Below the pieces are notes generated by a model. That model ran no database searches and had not been told where the DNA came from. It saw nothing but the letters and a program-made list of their open reading frames with translations. Of a DNA stretch of 18,005 bases, positions 6,511-14,272 are shown one piece after another; the first letter of the stretch is position 1; every line of letters begins with the position of its first letter. This DNA is from DSYU01 sp964437595 (GTDB lineage Bacteria; Chloroflexota; Anaerolineae; Anaerolineales; Anaerolineaceae), in assembly GCA_964437595.1 (NCBI GenBank), contig CAYTHO010000102.1, positions 1-18,005 of the forward strand, given 5' to 3'. The position numbers and the translations under genes are program-made.

Positions 6511-7949
6511 GGGAACACCAATGGAACATACGCCGGGGCTGGCATGAGCAGGTACATGGTTGTCCAGCCCACAAAAGCGCCCGATTCAAAGCTTGCATCG
6601 TCAAAGCCAAGGTCGATCCAGGGCGTGCCGGAAATACCACCGCCCACGTCAGCAATCACGCCAAACCCGTATCCCGGCACATATACCCGGTGCCCGCGCA
6701 GCATGCGGTACCAATTCAATGTGACGGCGATGATGCCTTTTTCTAGCTTTGCTCCGCTGGATGTAGTTGAACTGCAGTAGTCAGTTCCCAGGTTACATGG
6801 TGAATAGGAAGTGGCATAGACGCTGACTGCCCGGTAATATTCTACTGCGCCATCCGGTGAGTCCAGCGTTTTGCCAACCACTTTGGTGCCCGCGCCAACA
6901 ATCTGGTCAACGGGTTCGCTGGCGGTCCAATCAGAGTCATGGCCCCGGCTGACCTCCTGCCCATCTTCGAACCGGGCCCGCTCCCTGACCACCTGCACGC
7001 CGTACTGGCCCGGCTGGGTAACCTGGCGCTGATCCAGTTCGATATTGGGGTCCGGTTCTGTTTTTTGTTCAAAAGGGATCAGGGTTTCAGTGAGCGTGAT
7101 TTCTTCCCAAACGCGCACCACACGCACCGTGCCATCTTCGGGAAGCGGCTGGTCTTCCGCGGGCTGCGCGTAATCCAACCCCTGCAGGGGCACGCCCGCG
7201 TCTGCCAGCGCCTGCCCTACCGTCTTTGCCGCCGAGCGCACGCGCAGGGTTTGATTTGCCGTTCGGATGTTCAGCGGGCGGGCAGACTGGTGCGCAATCA
7301 CCGCATTCGCAGCCGGCTGGCTTGCTGGGGAAACCGAAAGCAGATCCCCCGGCGCGATGCGCACGCCTGCCTCCCACAGCGCGCGGGCCGCCGTTGCCGC
7401 CGTTGTGGTAACCGCCTGGCGCTGACCGTCGTCATCAACGATGATCGTCTGTGCCCGGTTGATCTGGAGCAGTACCGGCTGGCCAGCGGGCAGCACATCG
7501 ATGGCGTCTACTATTTCGCCGTTCCATAACAACTGGTCGCTTGGCCCAAGATCAATGCCGTTTTCGCGCAGCAGCGTGTATGGTTCGGTGGTCTGCCCGG
7601 TAACTGTCCGCAGCAGCCCGTTCTCCCATACAGTCACCTGCACAGCGCGGCGGATGCGGATTTTCCGATTGAATGGGACCGGGCTTTCTACAGATGGCTG
7701 CACCTGGTCGGATGGGTCGAGTTGAACGCCGGCGGAAGACAGCGCCTGGCCGGTCGTGAAGACAGCAGCCTGAACCTTATTCACCTTGTCGTTATCCAGG
7801 ATGGTGATCGGCTGAAGGAAGTAGCCGCCCAGAAACGTTATTCCTAACACCAGCGCGGCTGCCAGGAACATCAACCAGCGGGGAAGGGCGGTCAGTTTTT
7901 GGATCGACCTGCTTAGATAGGTTCGAAGCATATGCGCCGATTGTAACAT
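6507..7949 (-). CDS. YabE/RpfB-like wall protein: DUF348 repeats, G5, 3D domain
   Basis: Membrane-anchored extracytoplasmic protein, probably a peptidoglycan-cleaving or remodelling enzyme. From the N-terminus: one membrane anchor ('WLMFLAAALVLGITFLGG'), four DUF348-like repeats (marked by 'TTGQALSSAGVQLDPSD', 'EPYTLLRENGIDLGPSD', 'AARALWEAGVRIAPGD', 'VGQALADAGVPL'), a G5-type domain ('ITLTETLIPFEQKTEPD' onward), then a C-terminal 3D domain ('YATSYSPC', 'TTSSGAKL', 'VYVPGYGFGVIADVGGGI', 'WIDLGF') with the conserved Asp residues. This matches B. subtilis YabE order and differs from RpfB, which ends in a lysozyme-like domain. The start is uncertain: 7949 (480 aa) is used here. An ATG at 7931 is possible. 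A TTG at 8018 has a better ribosome binding site (AGGGGAG) inside a hairpin. The frame extends to 8042 but begins within an inverted repeat. It overlaps rsmA by 4 nt. Confidence 0.9.
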   Translation of the reverse strand: MLQSAHMLRTYLSRSIQKLTALPRWLMFLAAALVLGITFLGGYFLQPITILDNDKVNKVQAAVFTTGQALSSAGVQLDPSDQVQPSVESPVPFNRKIRIRRAVQVTVWENGLLRTVTGQTTEPYTLLRENGIDLGPSDQLLWNGEIVDAIDVLPAGQPVLLQINRAQTIIVDDDGQRQAVTTTAATAARALWEAGVRIAPGDLLSVSPASQPAANAVIAHQSARPLNIRTANQTLRVRSAAKTVGQALADAGVPLQGLDYAQPAEDQPLPEDGTVRVVRVWEEITLTETLIPFEQKTEPDPNIELDQRQVTQPGQYGVQVVRERARFEDGQEVSRGHDSDWTASEPVDQIVGAGTKVVGKTLDSPDGAVEYYRAVSVYATSYSPCNLGTDYCSSTTSSGAKLEKGIIAVTLNWYRMLRGHRVYVPGYGFGVIADVGGGISGTPWIDLGFDDASFESGAFVGWTTMYLLMPAPAYVPLVFP

Positions 7950-8024
7950 GAAAGAAACAGCTTCTTCTGGTGCGGGCGTGAAAAGAGGCAGCCTGGCTAA
8001 GATAGCCGGGCATGCCAATGTGAC

Positions 8025-8067
8025 TCCCCTGCCCATTGTCACGGTCTTTGTGACAATGGGCAGGGGA
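8025..8067. repeat. perfect 18-bp inverted repeat upstream of the YabE-like gene
   Basis: Arms 8025-8042 and 8050-8067 are exact complements around a 7-nt loop (ggtcttt). There is no T-run after it on either strand, so it is not a standard terminator. Read on the minus strand, its 3' arm contains AGGGGAG, a ribosome binding sequence placed 6 nt before a TTG in frame with the YabE-like gene. It lies in the 5' leader of that gene. Confidence 0.85.
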
Positions 8068-8101
8068 GAGTCTCCTGAAGCCAGTGGCTTACATTAAGCG
8101 C

Positions 8102-8139
8102 AAAAGTGGGAGGTGGATTACTCCGCGCCTCCCACTTTT
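8102..8139 (-). terminator. terminator of tRNA-Phe
   Basis: A perfect 12-bp stem, aaaagtgggagg (8102-8113) and cctcccactttt (8128-8139), 14-nt loop, starting 6 nt beyond the 3' end of the tRNA on the minus strand. The arm ends in TTTT, giving a short U-tract. Confidence 0.75.
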
Positions 8140-8145
8140 CAGCAG

Positions 8146-8218
8146 TGCCGAGAGCCAGAATCGGACTGGCGACACCACAATTTTCAGTCGTGTGCTCTAC
8201 CAACTGAGCTATCTCGGC
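8146..8218 (-). tRNA. tRNA-Phe (GAA)
   Basis: 73 nt on the minus strand. Acceptor arm GCCGAGA pairs with TCTCGGC; D arm GCTC/GAGC with AGTTGGTA loop; anticodon stem CACGA/TTGTG with loop CTGAAAA, anticodon GAA; T arm GCCAG/CTGGC with loop TCCGATT. Discriminator base A; CCA is not encoded. It has its own promoter and terminator. Confidence 0.96.
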
Positions 8219-8231
8219 GAATTACTGCGTG

Positions 8232-8260
8232 ATTTTAACCAAAGAACCATGGAATGTCAA
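8232..8260 (-). promoter_or_regulatory. promoter of tRNA-Phe
   Basis: On the minus strand TTGACA (8260-8255), a 17-bp spacer and TAAAAT (8237-8232) stand 13 bp before the tRNA 5' end. Near-consensus housekeeping promoter. Confidence 0.88.
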
Positions 8261-8361
8261 GGTTGGCTGAATTTATTGGATTATTTACGGGAATTTTCCG
8301 CAAATTTATTTCCTTTCACTGTACGACCTGTTTACAATTAACCTACGACAAGCTTCACGAT

Positions 8362-8390
8362 TTGACAATCTAACCTTGCGAGGCTAAAAT
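8362..8390 (+). promoter_or_regulatory. promoter of the coaE-cdaA-cdaR-der block
   Basis: TTGACA at 8362-8367, 17-bp spacer, TAAAAT at 8385-8390. The transcript should begin near 8397, about 54 nt before the coaE start. It has the same -35, spacer and -10 as the divergent tRNA-Phe promoter. Confidence 0.87.
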
Positions 8391-8450
8391 GAAAGTCGCA
8401 GGGCGCCGAATGATCTTCATATAGCATACATAATTGTAATAGGAGCAGCT

Positions 8451-9587
8451 GTGAGCAAGTGGGCGGGCAAATATGTAATTGGATTAACAGGCAATATTGG
8501 GACCGGTAAAAGCGTTGTCCGCAGAATGCTAGAGCATATGGGGGCGTTTGGGATCGATGCCGATGCGTTCAGCCACCGGGCGATTGCCAAGGGAGCGCCG
8601 GGATACAGCCGTGTCATTGATACCTTTGGCAGGTGGGTGCTTGCCCCAGATGGGGAGATCGACCGCGCCAAGTTGGGCAAACTGGTTTTTGCAGACCCGG
8701 CAGCGCTGGCGCAGTTAGAGGCCATCGTTCATCCTCTTGTTCTCCAGGCGGTAGACTGGATGGTTTCGCGTTCTCAAAAACCCGTGGTGGTTGTAGAGGC
8801 GATCAAGCTGCTGGAAACCAATTTATATAAGGTTTGTGACAGCATCTGGGTGGTGTACGCCTCACCAGAAGTGCAGCTTGGCCGACTGATGCAAAAACGC
8901 GGCATGAGCGAAGCCGAGGCTCGCCAGCGTATTACGGCGCAGCCAGCCCAGGAGCACAAGGTGGCTGCGGCCAACGAGGTGATCCGCAACATTGGCTCGT
9001 TCGAGGATACCTGGCGGCAGGTGATGGCGGCCTGGCAGAAGACCGTACCCTCGGCGGAAGCTGCTCCTACCAGTCCTGTGAAAGGGGCAACTCTGCCGCA
9101 GGGTGATTTGACTGTGGCGCGCGGCAGGCCGCGCGACTCGGAAAATATTGCTTCCTTGATCAACCGCGTTCGAAAGGATCAACGGCTGACCAAAGACGAC
9201 ATTATGGCCGACTTTGGCGACAAGGCTTACCTGATGCTGCGAGTAGGAGAACAGCTCGTTGGGGTTGCCGGGTGGCAGGTGGAGAACCTGGTTGCCCGGA
9301 CGGCAGACATCATCATCGACCCGGTTATCCCCGCTGCACAGGTGCTGCCCCCGCTGATTACAGAGATGGAACGCTCATCGAAGGATTTGCAGTGCGAAGC
9401 ATCACTGATCTTTACGCCGCCGCCCTTATCGCTGGATTCGCTGTGGCATAGTATGGGCTACGAGCGCCGCACGCCGCAGTCGCTGGGGGTTACCGTCTGG
9501 CAAGAGGCCGCAAAAGAGATGCTGAAGCCAGGGCTGGCGCTGTATTTCAAACAACTGCGCATAGACCGCGTGCTGCGACCGATTTAG
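8451..9587 (+). CDS. coaE: dephospho-CoA kinase with C-terminal GNAT-like domain
   Basis: Residues 1-200 are a complete dephospho-CoA kinase, the last step of CoA synthesis (phosphorylation of the ribose 3'-OH). Evidence is the P-loop 'GNIGTGKS' at 14-21, 'GIDADAFSHRAI', 'DGEIDRAKLGKLVF', 'HPLV' and the lid region 'RMSEAEAR'-like 'RGMSEAEARQRI'. Ordinary CoaE ends near residue 200. Here a ~20-residue Pro/Ala linker leads to a further domain at ~221-345, with 'ARGRPRDSENIASLINRV', strand 'LMLRVGEQLVGVAGWQVE', and 'LWHSMGYERRTPQSL', the outline of a GNAT-fold acetyltransferase though with no clear acetyl-CoA loop (Q/R-x-x-G-x-G/A). The start is GTG at 8451 behind AGGAG. It is first in a co-directional run, 26 bp before cdaA. 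The kinase call is firm; the function of the added domain is unknown. Confidence 0.93.
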   Translation: MSKWAGKYVIGLTGNIGTGKSVVRRMLEHMGAFGIDADAFSHRAIAKGAPGYSRVIDTFGRWVLAPDGEIDRAKLGKLVFADPAALAQLEAIVHPLVLQAVDWMVSRSQKPVVVVEAIKLLETNLYKVCDSIWVVYASPEVQLGRLMQKRGMSEAEARQRITAQPAQEHKVAAANEVIRNIGSFEDTWRQVMAAWQKTVPSAEAAPTSPVKGATLPQGDLTVARGRPRDSENIASLINRVRKDQRLTKDDIMADFGDKAYLMLRVGEQLVGVAGWQVENLVARTADIIIDPVIPAAQVLPPLITEMERSSKDLQCEASLIFTPPPLSLDSLWHSMGYERRTPQSLGVTVWQEAAKEMLKPGLALYFKQLRIDRVLRPI

Positions 9588-9613
9588 TGAAAGATTAATG
9601 TAGTCAACATACT

Positions 9614-10519
9614 GTGCCGGATCTGCTGAGTGATATTTTATTCCTGTACCAACGCCTTACCTGGGTAAGCCTGCTGGATTTGTTCCTGGTCACCCTGGTA
9701 TTCTATACGATTCTCATGTTGGTGCGGGATACGCAGGCCGTTGTGCTGATGCGCGGGGTGATTCTGCTCATCATCCTGCTCAGCTTGCTGACCAGTGTGG
9801 TGGAACTGCCGGCATTTTCCTGGCTGGTGAGCACCGCCCTGCCGGCCTTGTTCCTGGCGATCCCGGTCATCTTTGCCCCGGAAATTCGCCGCGGGCTGGA
9901 GAGGTTGGGACGGGCCGGTTCAGGGACGATTTTTCTCCGCCAGCCCAATACCTCCACCCAGGCCATGCAGCAGACCATCAGTGCGGTGGTCAGCGCCGCG
10001 GCCAGGCTGTCGATCCGGCAGCATGGGGCGTTGATTGTGCTCCAGCGCACCGATCCGCTCCAGGAATATGCGCGAACCGGGGTGCGCTTGGATGCCGATG
10101 TGACCCCAGAACTGCTGCTGCAGGTTTTTTACCCGAATACCCCGCTCCATGATGGCGCCGTAATTATTGTCGATAACCGCGTGCTGGCTGGTTCATGCGT
10201 CATGCCGCTCTCGGCCTCGGGCATTTTAAACCGCACTCCGGACCGGCAGATGGGCCTGCGCCACCGCGCGGCGCTGGGGACTTCGGAGGCGACCGATGCA
10301 ATTTCGGTGGTGGTATCGGAAGAGACGGGTTCAATCTCAATTGCGCACGGCGGGCGGATGATTCGCCGCCTGGACTCTGAGCGGCTGGAAAACATTCTTC
10401 TGGCATTTTACCGGCCCAGTGAAATCCCCGCTCGCCCGCTGGCCTGGGTGGGCAGTTTGTTCCGCCACGCTCCAAATGAGCCGCGCAAGGAAAGCGAACC
10501 AGACCGGGTGCGTAGATGA
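9614..10519 (+). CDS. cdaA: membrane diadenylate cyclase CdaA
   Basis: Makes cyclic di-AMP from two ATP, a messenger controlling potassium and turgor and linked to cell-wall state. 301 residues: three N-terminal membrane helices (about 19-38, 43-62, 66-90), a linker helix, then the DisA_N cyclase domain. The catalytic motifs are intact: 'PLHDGAVII' with Asp180-Gly181-Ala182, and 'GLRHRAALG' with Arg216-His217-Arg218. The start is GTG at 9614 with no strong ribosome binding site, so translation may depend on read-through from coaE. Its stop overlaps the start of the YbbR-domain gene (ATGA), the usual cdaA-cdaR pairing, in which the second protein regulates the first. In Firmicutes glmM follows; here der follows instead. 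Confidence 0.95.
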   Translation: MPDLLSDILFLYQRLTWVSLLDLFLVTLVFYTILMLVRDTQAVVLMRGVILLIILLSLLTSVVELPAFSWLVSTALPALFLAIPVIFAPEIRRGLERLGRAGSGTIFLRQPNTSTQAMQQTISAVVSAAARLSIRQHGALIVLQRTDPLQEYARTGVRLDADVTPELLLQVFYPNTPLHDGAVIIVDNRVLAGSCVMPLSASGILNRTPDRQMGLRHRAALGTSEATDAISVVVSEETGSISIAHGGRMIRRLDSERLENILLAFYRPSEIPARPLAWVGSLFRHAPNEPRKESEPDRVRR

Positions 10520-11832
10520 TGTCGATTCTGAGAAGTTTTGTTAAGAGCATTCCGACGCTGATCCTGTCGCTGGCCCTATCGGTGGCGGTGTGGATTTCGG
10601 CGGTAAACGCCGCCGACCCGGTGAAGCAGCAGACGTTTCCCCGGTCGGTGACGATCGAGCGGACCGGTTTAGATCCGTCGCTGGTGGTAACCGGGGATGT
10701 TCCCGCCCAGGTCTCGGTTTCGTTGAGCGCTCCCACTTCCATCTGGGACCGGATGGTGAATGATCGCAACTCGCTGCGTGCCTGGATAGATCTTTCAGGG
10801 TATGGTGCAGGGACGCATACGGTTGCAGTTAGAGTGCAACCTCAGCCGCAGTACCGTCCATCCAAGCTGGTCAGCCAGTCGCCGCTCAATGTATCCGTTA
10901 CGCTGGAGAAGCTGGTAACGCAAGAATTCTCGATCAACCTGTCGATGCGCGGGGAACCGGCTGTTGGTTTTCAGGCTGGTACAGCAAAACTCAGCCAGGA
11001 AAGTATTGTTGTCAGCGGCCCATCATCGCGCGTGGAGCGGGTAAGTGATGTACGGGTGTCGCTTGATCTGACTCAGGTGAATGACAGCATCAATCGGGCC
11101 ATGGATGTGCAGGTGGTAGACGCGAATGGGACGCCGGTGGATGGTGTGACGTACACGCCGAAGCAGGTTACCGTAACCCTGCCGATCACGCAGCGCGGCG
11201 GTTACCGGAATGTGGTGGTCAAGGTGGCCTCAACCGGGCAGGTAGCCAGCGGCTACCGGCTGACGAATATCTCCGTTTTTCCGCCCAATGTGACTGTCTT
11301 CTCAAGCAACCCGCAGCTGGTGAACCGCATTCCTGGTTACGTAGAAACCAGCCCGCTGGACCTGACCGGGGTGAAGGACGATTTTGACCGGCCGCTGCCG
11401 CTCAACCTGCCAGATGGGGTTGAGGTGGTCGGCGACCAGACCGTTCTGGTACGGGTAGGTGTGGCGGCAATTGAAGGGAGTGTTACCCTTTCTGGCCTGC
11501 GGATACAGGTGGAAGGACTTGATGAAGCGTCTGAGGCCAGGTTCTCACCAGAAGCGGTGGATGTGATTATTTCTGGCCCGGTGCCGCTGCTCGACCGCAT
11601 GAGTGAATCCGATGTGCGCGTAGTGGTGGATCTGACGGGAGTTGGCGAGGGCACATACCAATTTGCTCCAAAAGTGGTGCTGGCAATCGCAGAATTACGG
11701 GTAGAATCCATTCTGCCCAGCTCGATCGAGGTGGTAGTCAGGCCAAAGCCGGCTACAACATCCACGCCCACAATAATGCCTGCCCCGTCAGTTGGGGTTA
11801 CCGTAACGCCAACGCCTACTGCCCCGCGCTAG
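10516..11832 (+). CDS. cdaR: YbbR-domain regulator of CdaA
   Basis: 438 residues. An N-terminal membrane helix (~11-29, 'TLILSLALSVAVWISAV') is followed by four YbbR-type beta repeats outside the membrane, at about 33-112, 117-205, 212-300 and 315-410. Each repeat has patterns like 'QVSVSLSAPTSIWDRM', 'SIVVSGPSSRVERVSDV' and 'VDVIISGPVPLLDRMSESD'. The C-terminal tail is a short Thr/Pro stretch, a feature shared with the stalk protein and the kinase in this window. CdaR proteins bind CdaA at the membrane and alter c-di-AMP output. The start ATG at 10516 overlaps the cdaA stop by 4 nt (a second ATG follows at once at 10519). A 46-bp gap without a convincing terminator leads to der. Confidence 0.92.
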   Translation: MMSILRSFVKSIPTLILSLALSVAVWISAVNAADPVKQQTFPRSVTIERTGLDPSLVVTGDVPAQVSVSLSAPTSIWDRMVNDRNSLRAWIDLSGYGAGTHTVAVRVQPQPQYRPSKLVSQSPLNVSVTLEKLVTQEFSINLSMRGEPAVGFQAGTAKLSQESIVVSGPSSRVERVSDVRVSLDLTQVNDSINRAMDVQVVDANGTPVDGVTYTPKQVTVTLPITQRGGYRNVVVKVASTGQVASGYRLTNISVFPPNVTVFSSNPQLVNRIPGYVETSPLDLTGVKDDFDRPLPLNLPDGVEVVGDQTVLVRVGVAAIEGSVTLSGLRIQVEGLDEASEARFSPEAVDVIISGPVPLLDRMSESDVRVVVDLTGVGEGTYQFAPKVVLAIAELRVESILPSSIEVVVRPKPATTSTPTIMPAPSVGVTVTPTPTAPR

Positions 11833-11878
11833 CAGCTACGAAAGCTGTACTGCCTGGAGAAAAAATTTTAGGAGCAAG

Positions 11879-13243
11879 ATGACAAAACCGGTTGTTGCAC
11901 TCGTTGGCCGGCCCAACGTTGGAAAAAGCACGTTATTTAACCGCCTGGTCGGTGAGCCCATGGCGATTGTAGATGATACTCCGGGCACGACGCGCGACCG
12001 CCTGTTCGGCGAATCCGAGTGGAGCGGGACTGCATTCGATGTCATCGATACGGGTGGTATTGATCCGGCATTCCGCAGCGGCAAGGAGCCGCTTTCGGTT
12101 GGCTCGGCGGATTTTGTATCCGAGATCCGCACTCAGGCAGAAATTGCCATACAAGAGTCGGATGCGGTTCTGTTTGTAGTGGAAGCGATCAGCGGCGTGA
12201 CGCCTGCTGATCGCGAAGTAGCCCAGATGCTGCGGCGCAACCAGAAAGTGGTGGATGGCGAAGCCAGGCCGCCGGTCTTCCTGGTGGTAAACAAAGCCGA
12301 CAGCGCCCAGCTCCGCGAAGGCGTGCCAGAGTTTTACGAACTGGGGATGGGCGAGCCTTACCCGATTTCTGCCATCCATGGCACCGGCACGGGCGATCTG
12401 CTGGATGTGCTGATTGCATCTTTCCCGGAACAGGCCGAGGAAGAAGAGGACGATTCGGTAAAGATTGCAATTGTGGGCAAGCCGAACGTAGGCAAATCAT
12501 CCTTGTTGAACCAGCTTCTGGGGCAAGAGCGAGCCATTGTCAGCCCAATTGCGGGAACCACGCGGGATGCTACCGATACGCACTTTGTATACGAAAACTT
12601 ACCGGTCACGCTGATCGATACCGCTGGGATCCGGCGGAGGGGGAAAATTGAGCCGGGGGTGGAGAAGTACAGTGTGGTCCGCACGATGCGCGCTCTGGAG
12701 CGCTGTGAAGTGGCCCTGTTGATGATCGATGCAACGTCTGGAATTACCGCGCAGGATACCCATATTGCTGGGTATATTTTGGAGAATTGGAAAAGCACCG
12801 TGGTGCTGGTAAATAAGTGGGACGTGGTGGAGAAGGATACCTACACCATGCAGCAGTATACCGAAATCATCCGCCGCGAGTTGAATTTCATGCCCTATGT
12901 CCCGATCTTGTTTATCTCTGCCAAAACCGGCCAGCGGGTGGATCAGGTGATGCCTATGGCGCTGCGGGTGCAGGAAGAACGGCTGGCGCGGCTGACCACC
13001 GGGCAGATCAACCGCATCCTCCAGGAGGCGCAGGATAAGCACGCGGCCACGTCACGGGGCGGGCGCGCTCTGCATATCTATTATGGTACACAGGTGCGCA
13101 GTGACCCACCCACGTTTTTGCTCTTTGTCAATGATCCAAAACTGGGGCACTTCTCGTACCTGCGCTATCTTGAAAATCGCATCCGCGAGGAATATCCTTT
13201 CAGCGGAACCCCTATCCGGCTGGTGTTAAAGGCCAGGCGGTAA
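11879..13243 (+). CDS. der: ribosome-assembly GTPase Der (EngA)
   Basis: Essential tandem GTPase that acts in 50S subunit maturation. 454 residues, the normal size. The first G domain has 'GRPNVGKS' at 10-17, 'DTPGTTRD' at 33-40, 'DTGG' at 57-60 and 'NKAD' at 138-141. After an acidic linker (EEEEDD, 187-192) the second has 'GKPNVGKS' at 200-207, 'SPIAGTTRD', 'DTAG' at 247-250 and 'NKWD' at 312-315. The C-terminal ~100 residues are the KH-like domain ending 'GTPIRLVLKARR'. ATG at 11879 behind TAGGAG. Likely transcribed with coaE-cdaA-cdaR, as no terminator is visible before it. Confidence 0.97.
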   Translation: MTKPVVALVGRPNVGKSTLFNRLVGEPMAIVDDTPGTTRDRLFGESEWSGTAFDVIDTGGIDPAFRSGKEPLSVGSADFVSEIRTQAEIAIQESDAVLFVVEAISGVTPADREVAQMLRRNQKVVDGEARPPVFLVVNKADSAQLREGVPEFYELGMGEPYPISAIHGTGTGDLLDVLIASFPEQAEEEEDDSVKIAIVGKPNVGKSSLLNQLLGQERAIVSPIAGTTRDATDTHFVYENLPVTLIDTAGIRRRGKIEPGVEKYSVVRTMRALERCEVALLMIDATSGITAQDTHIAGYILENWKSTVVLVNKWDVVEKDTYTMQQYTEIIRRELNFMPYVPILFISAKTGQRVDQVMPMALRVQEERLARLTTGQINRILQEAQDKHAATSRGGRALHIYYGTQVRSDPPTFLLFVNDPKLGHFSYLRYLENRIREEYPFSGTPIRLVLKARR

Positions 13244-13300
13244 CAACCAGGCAGGTCCGTGGGGAGCACCTTAGAGCTACCTAAGAAAACGGCACCGCTC

Positions 13301-13329
13301 TTGTTCATTGGAATAAGACGTCTTATAAT
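13301..13329 (+). promoter_or_regulatory. lepB promoter with overlapping 14-bp palindrome
   Basis: TATAAT at 13324-13329 is preceded by TTGTTC at 13301-13306 with a 17-bp spacer. The perfect palindrome ATAAGACGTCTTAT (13313-13326) covers the end of the spacer and the first half of the -10 box, a position where a bound repressor would block polymerase. The predicted transcript begins near 13336, about 27 nt before the TTG start. Confidence 0.6.
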
Positions 13330-13362
13330 CAAAACAGGTATTTACCGGTTTTGGAGGATTGA

Positions 13363-13956
13363 TTGAGCGACGATTATCCGGAGATTGCACCGCAGCAAGC
13401 ACCCGAGCAGCCGACTCGCCAGCGACCGGCGTGGCTTAGTTTTCTTTGGGAAGTGCTGCAAACCCTGATTATGGCGATTGTGCTCTATTTCTTGATCGAT
13501 ACCGTGGTCGGCAGGGTTCGGGTGGAGAATATCAGCATGCAGCCAACGTTGCACGAGGGTGAGTTTATCCTGGTTAATAAGCTGGCCTACCGGCTGGGCG
13601 ATTTTCAACGGGGGGATATTGTTGTTTTTCATCACGACCCGACCGAGGATTACATTAAACGGGTCATTGGCCTGCCGGGTGATGTGGTGGAAGTACGCGA
13701 TGGGCAAGTCCTCATCAATAACGAGTTGATTACGGAAGAATATATTGCCGCCTCACCTCGATATACAGGCACCTGGGAGGTGCCTGAAGGGGAAATCTTT
13801 GTGCTTGGCGATAACCGCAACCAGTCTTCGGATTCGCACTCGTGGGGATACGTACCTGCAGACAGCGTGGTAGGGCGGGCGCTGGTGGTTTATTGGCCGC
13901 TTGAGGAACTGCAGGTACTGAATGAGGTGCCGACGGTCGCCGCGGCAAACGATTAA
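13363..13956 (+). CDS. lepB: signal peptidase I
   Basis: Membrane serine protease that removes signal peptides from exported proteins. 197 residues: a short Pro/Gln-rich cytoplasmic tail, one membrane helix (~28-49), then the catalytic domain with Ser58 in 'ISMQPTLHEGE' and Lys99 in 'YIKRVIGLPGD', followed by 'GEIFVLGDNRNQSSDSHSWG' (box E). The start is TTG at 13363 with GGAGG just upstream. A longer form was not found in this frame. It has its own promoter and lies 11 bp before the zinc-finger gene. It would process secreted products such as the L,D-transpeptidase, but not the Flp-type pilin, which needs a prepilin peptidase. Confidence 0.95.
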   Translation: MSDDYPEIAPQQAPEQPTRQRPAWLSFLWEVLQTLIMAIVLYFLIDTVVGRVRVENISMQPTLHEGEFILVNKLAYRLGDFQRGDIVVFHHDPTEDYIKRVIGLPGDVVEVRDGQVLINNELITEEYIAASPRYTGTWEVPEGEIFVLGDNRNQSSDSHSWGYVPADSVVGRALVVYWPLEELQVLNEVPTVAAAND

Positions 13957-13967
13957 GAAGGTATGCG

Positions 13968-14258
13968 ATGAGCCAGAATTTGCAAGACTCCATCATCCCA
14001 TGTAATGAATGCCAGGCCGGGCAGATGCACCGCCGTTTTTTGACGTACTTTACCTGGCTGGGTGATGAACTGATCACCGTCCCAGATTTTCCGGCCTGGG
14101 TGTGCGATGTATGTGGCCGGCGCGAATATGACCTTCAGGCGCTCAGCCAATTAAACCTGCTGCTGAATTCAAATACCGGCAAGAGTACGCGCCGCGTTCG
14201 CAGGCCGGCGCGCAGCCCTGAAAGCAAAAAGAATACCCGGCCCAGCCGGCCAGAGTAA
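13968..14258 (+). CDS. YgiT-type zinc-finger protein
   Basis: 96 residues with two CxxC pairs, 'IPCNECQAG' near residues 11-18 and 'WVCDVCGRREYD' near 45-56, the layout of the YgiT/MqsA-type zinc finger. The linker 'HRRFLTYFTWLGDELITVPDFPAWVC' has the expected beta-strand pattern. The family's HTH part (as in full MqsA) is absent; the C-terminus is instead a basic, Arg/Lys/Ser-rich tail that could touch nucleic acid. ATG at 13968, 11 bp after lepB, and AAGAAGG upstream; probably in the lepB transcript. No toxin gene (MqsR-like) is adjacent, so an antitoxin role is not supported here. Function unknown. Confidence 0.8.
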   Translation: MSQNLQDSIIPCNECQAGQMHRRFLTYFTWLGDELITVPDFPAWVCDVCGRREYDLQALSQLNLLLNSNTGKSTRRVRRPARSPESKKNTRPSRPE

Positions 14259-14272
14259 TCTTGATTTATTTG

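Noticed and set aside
6939..7529. 196-codon plus-strand frame
   Set aside because: Antisense to the DUF348/G5 coding region; GC-rich genes commonly leave such long antisense frames.
7931..7945. Leaderless start of the YabE-like gene at 7931 from a TACAAT box
   Set aside because: The box is at a fitting distance, but no -35 sequence accompanies it, so it is noted only as an alternative.
8084..8341. 85-codon plus-strand frame
   Set aside because: It runs through tRNA-Phe, its terminator and its promoter on the opposite strand.
13968..14258. MqsA-type antitoxin
   Set aside because: The HTH half of MqsA is missing and no toxin gene is adjacent; only the zinc-finger part is supported.
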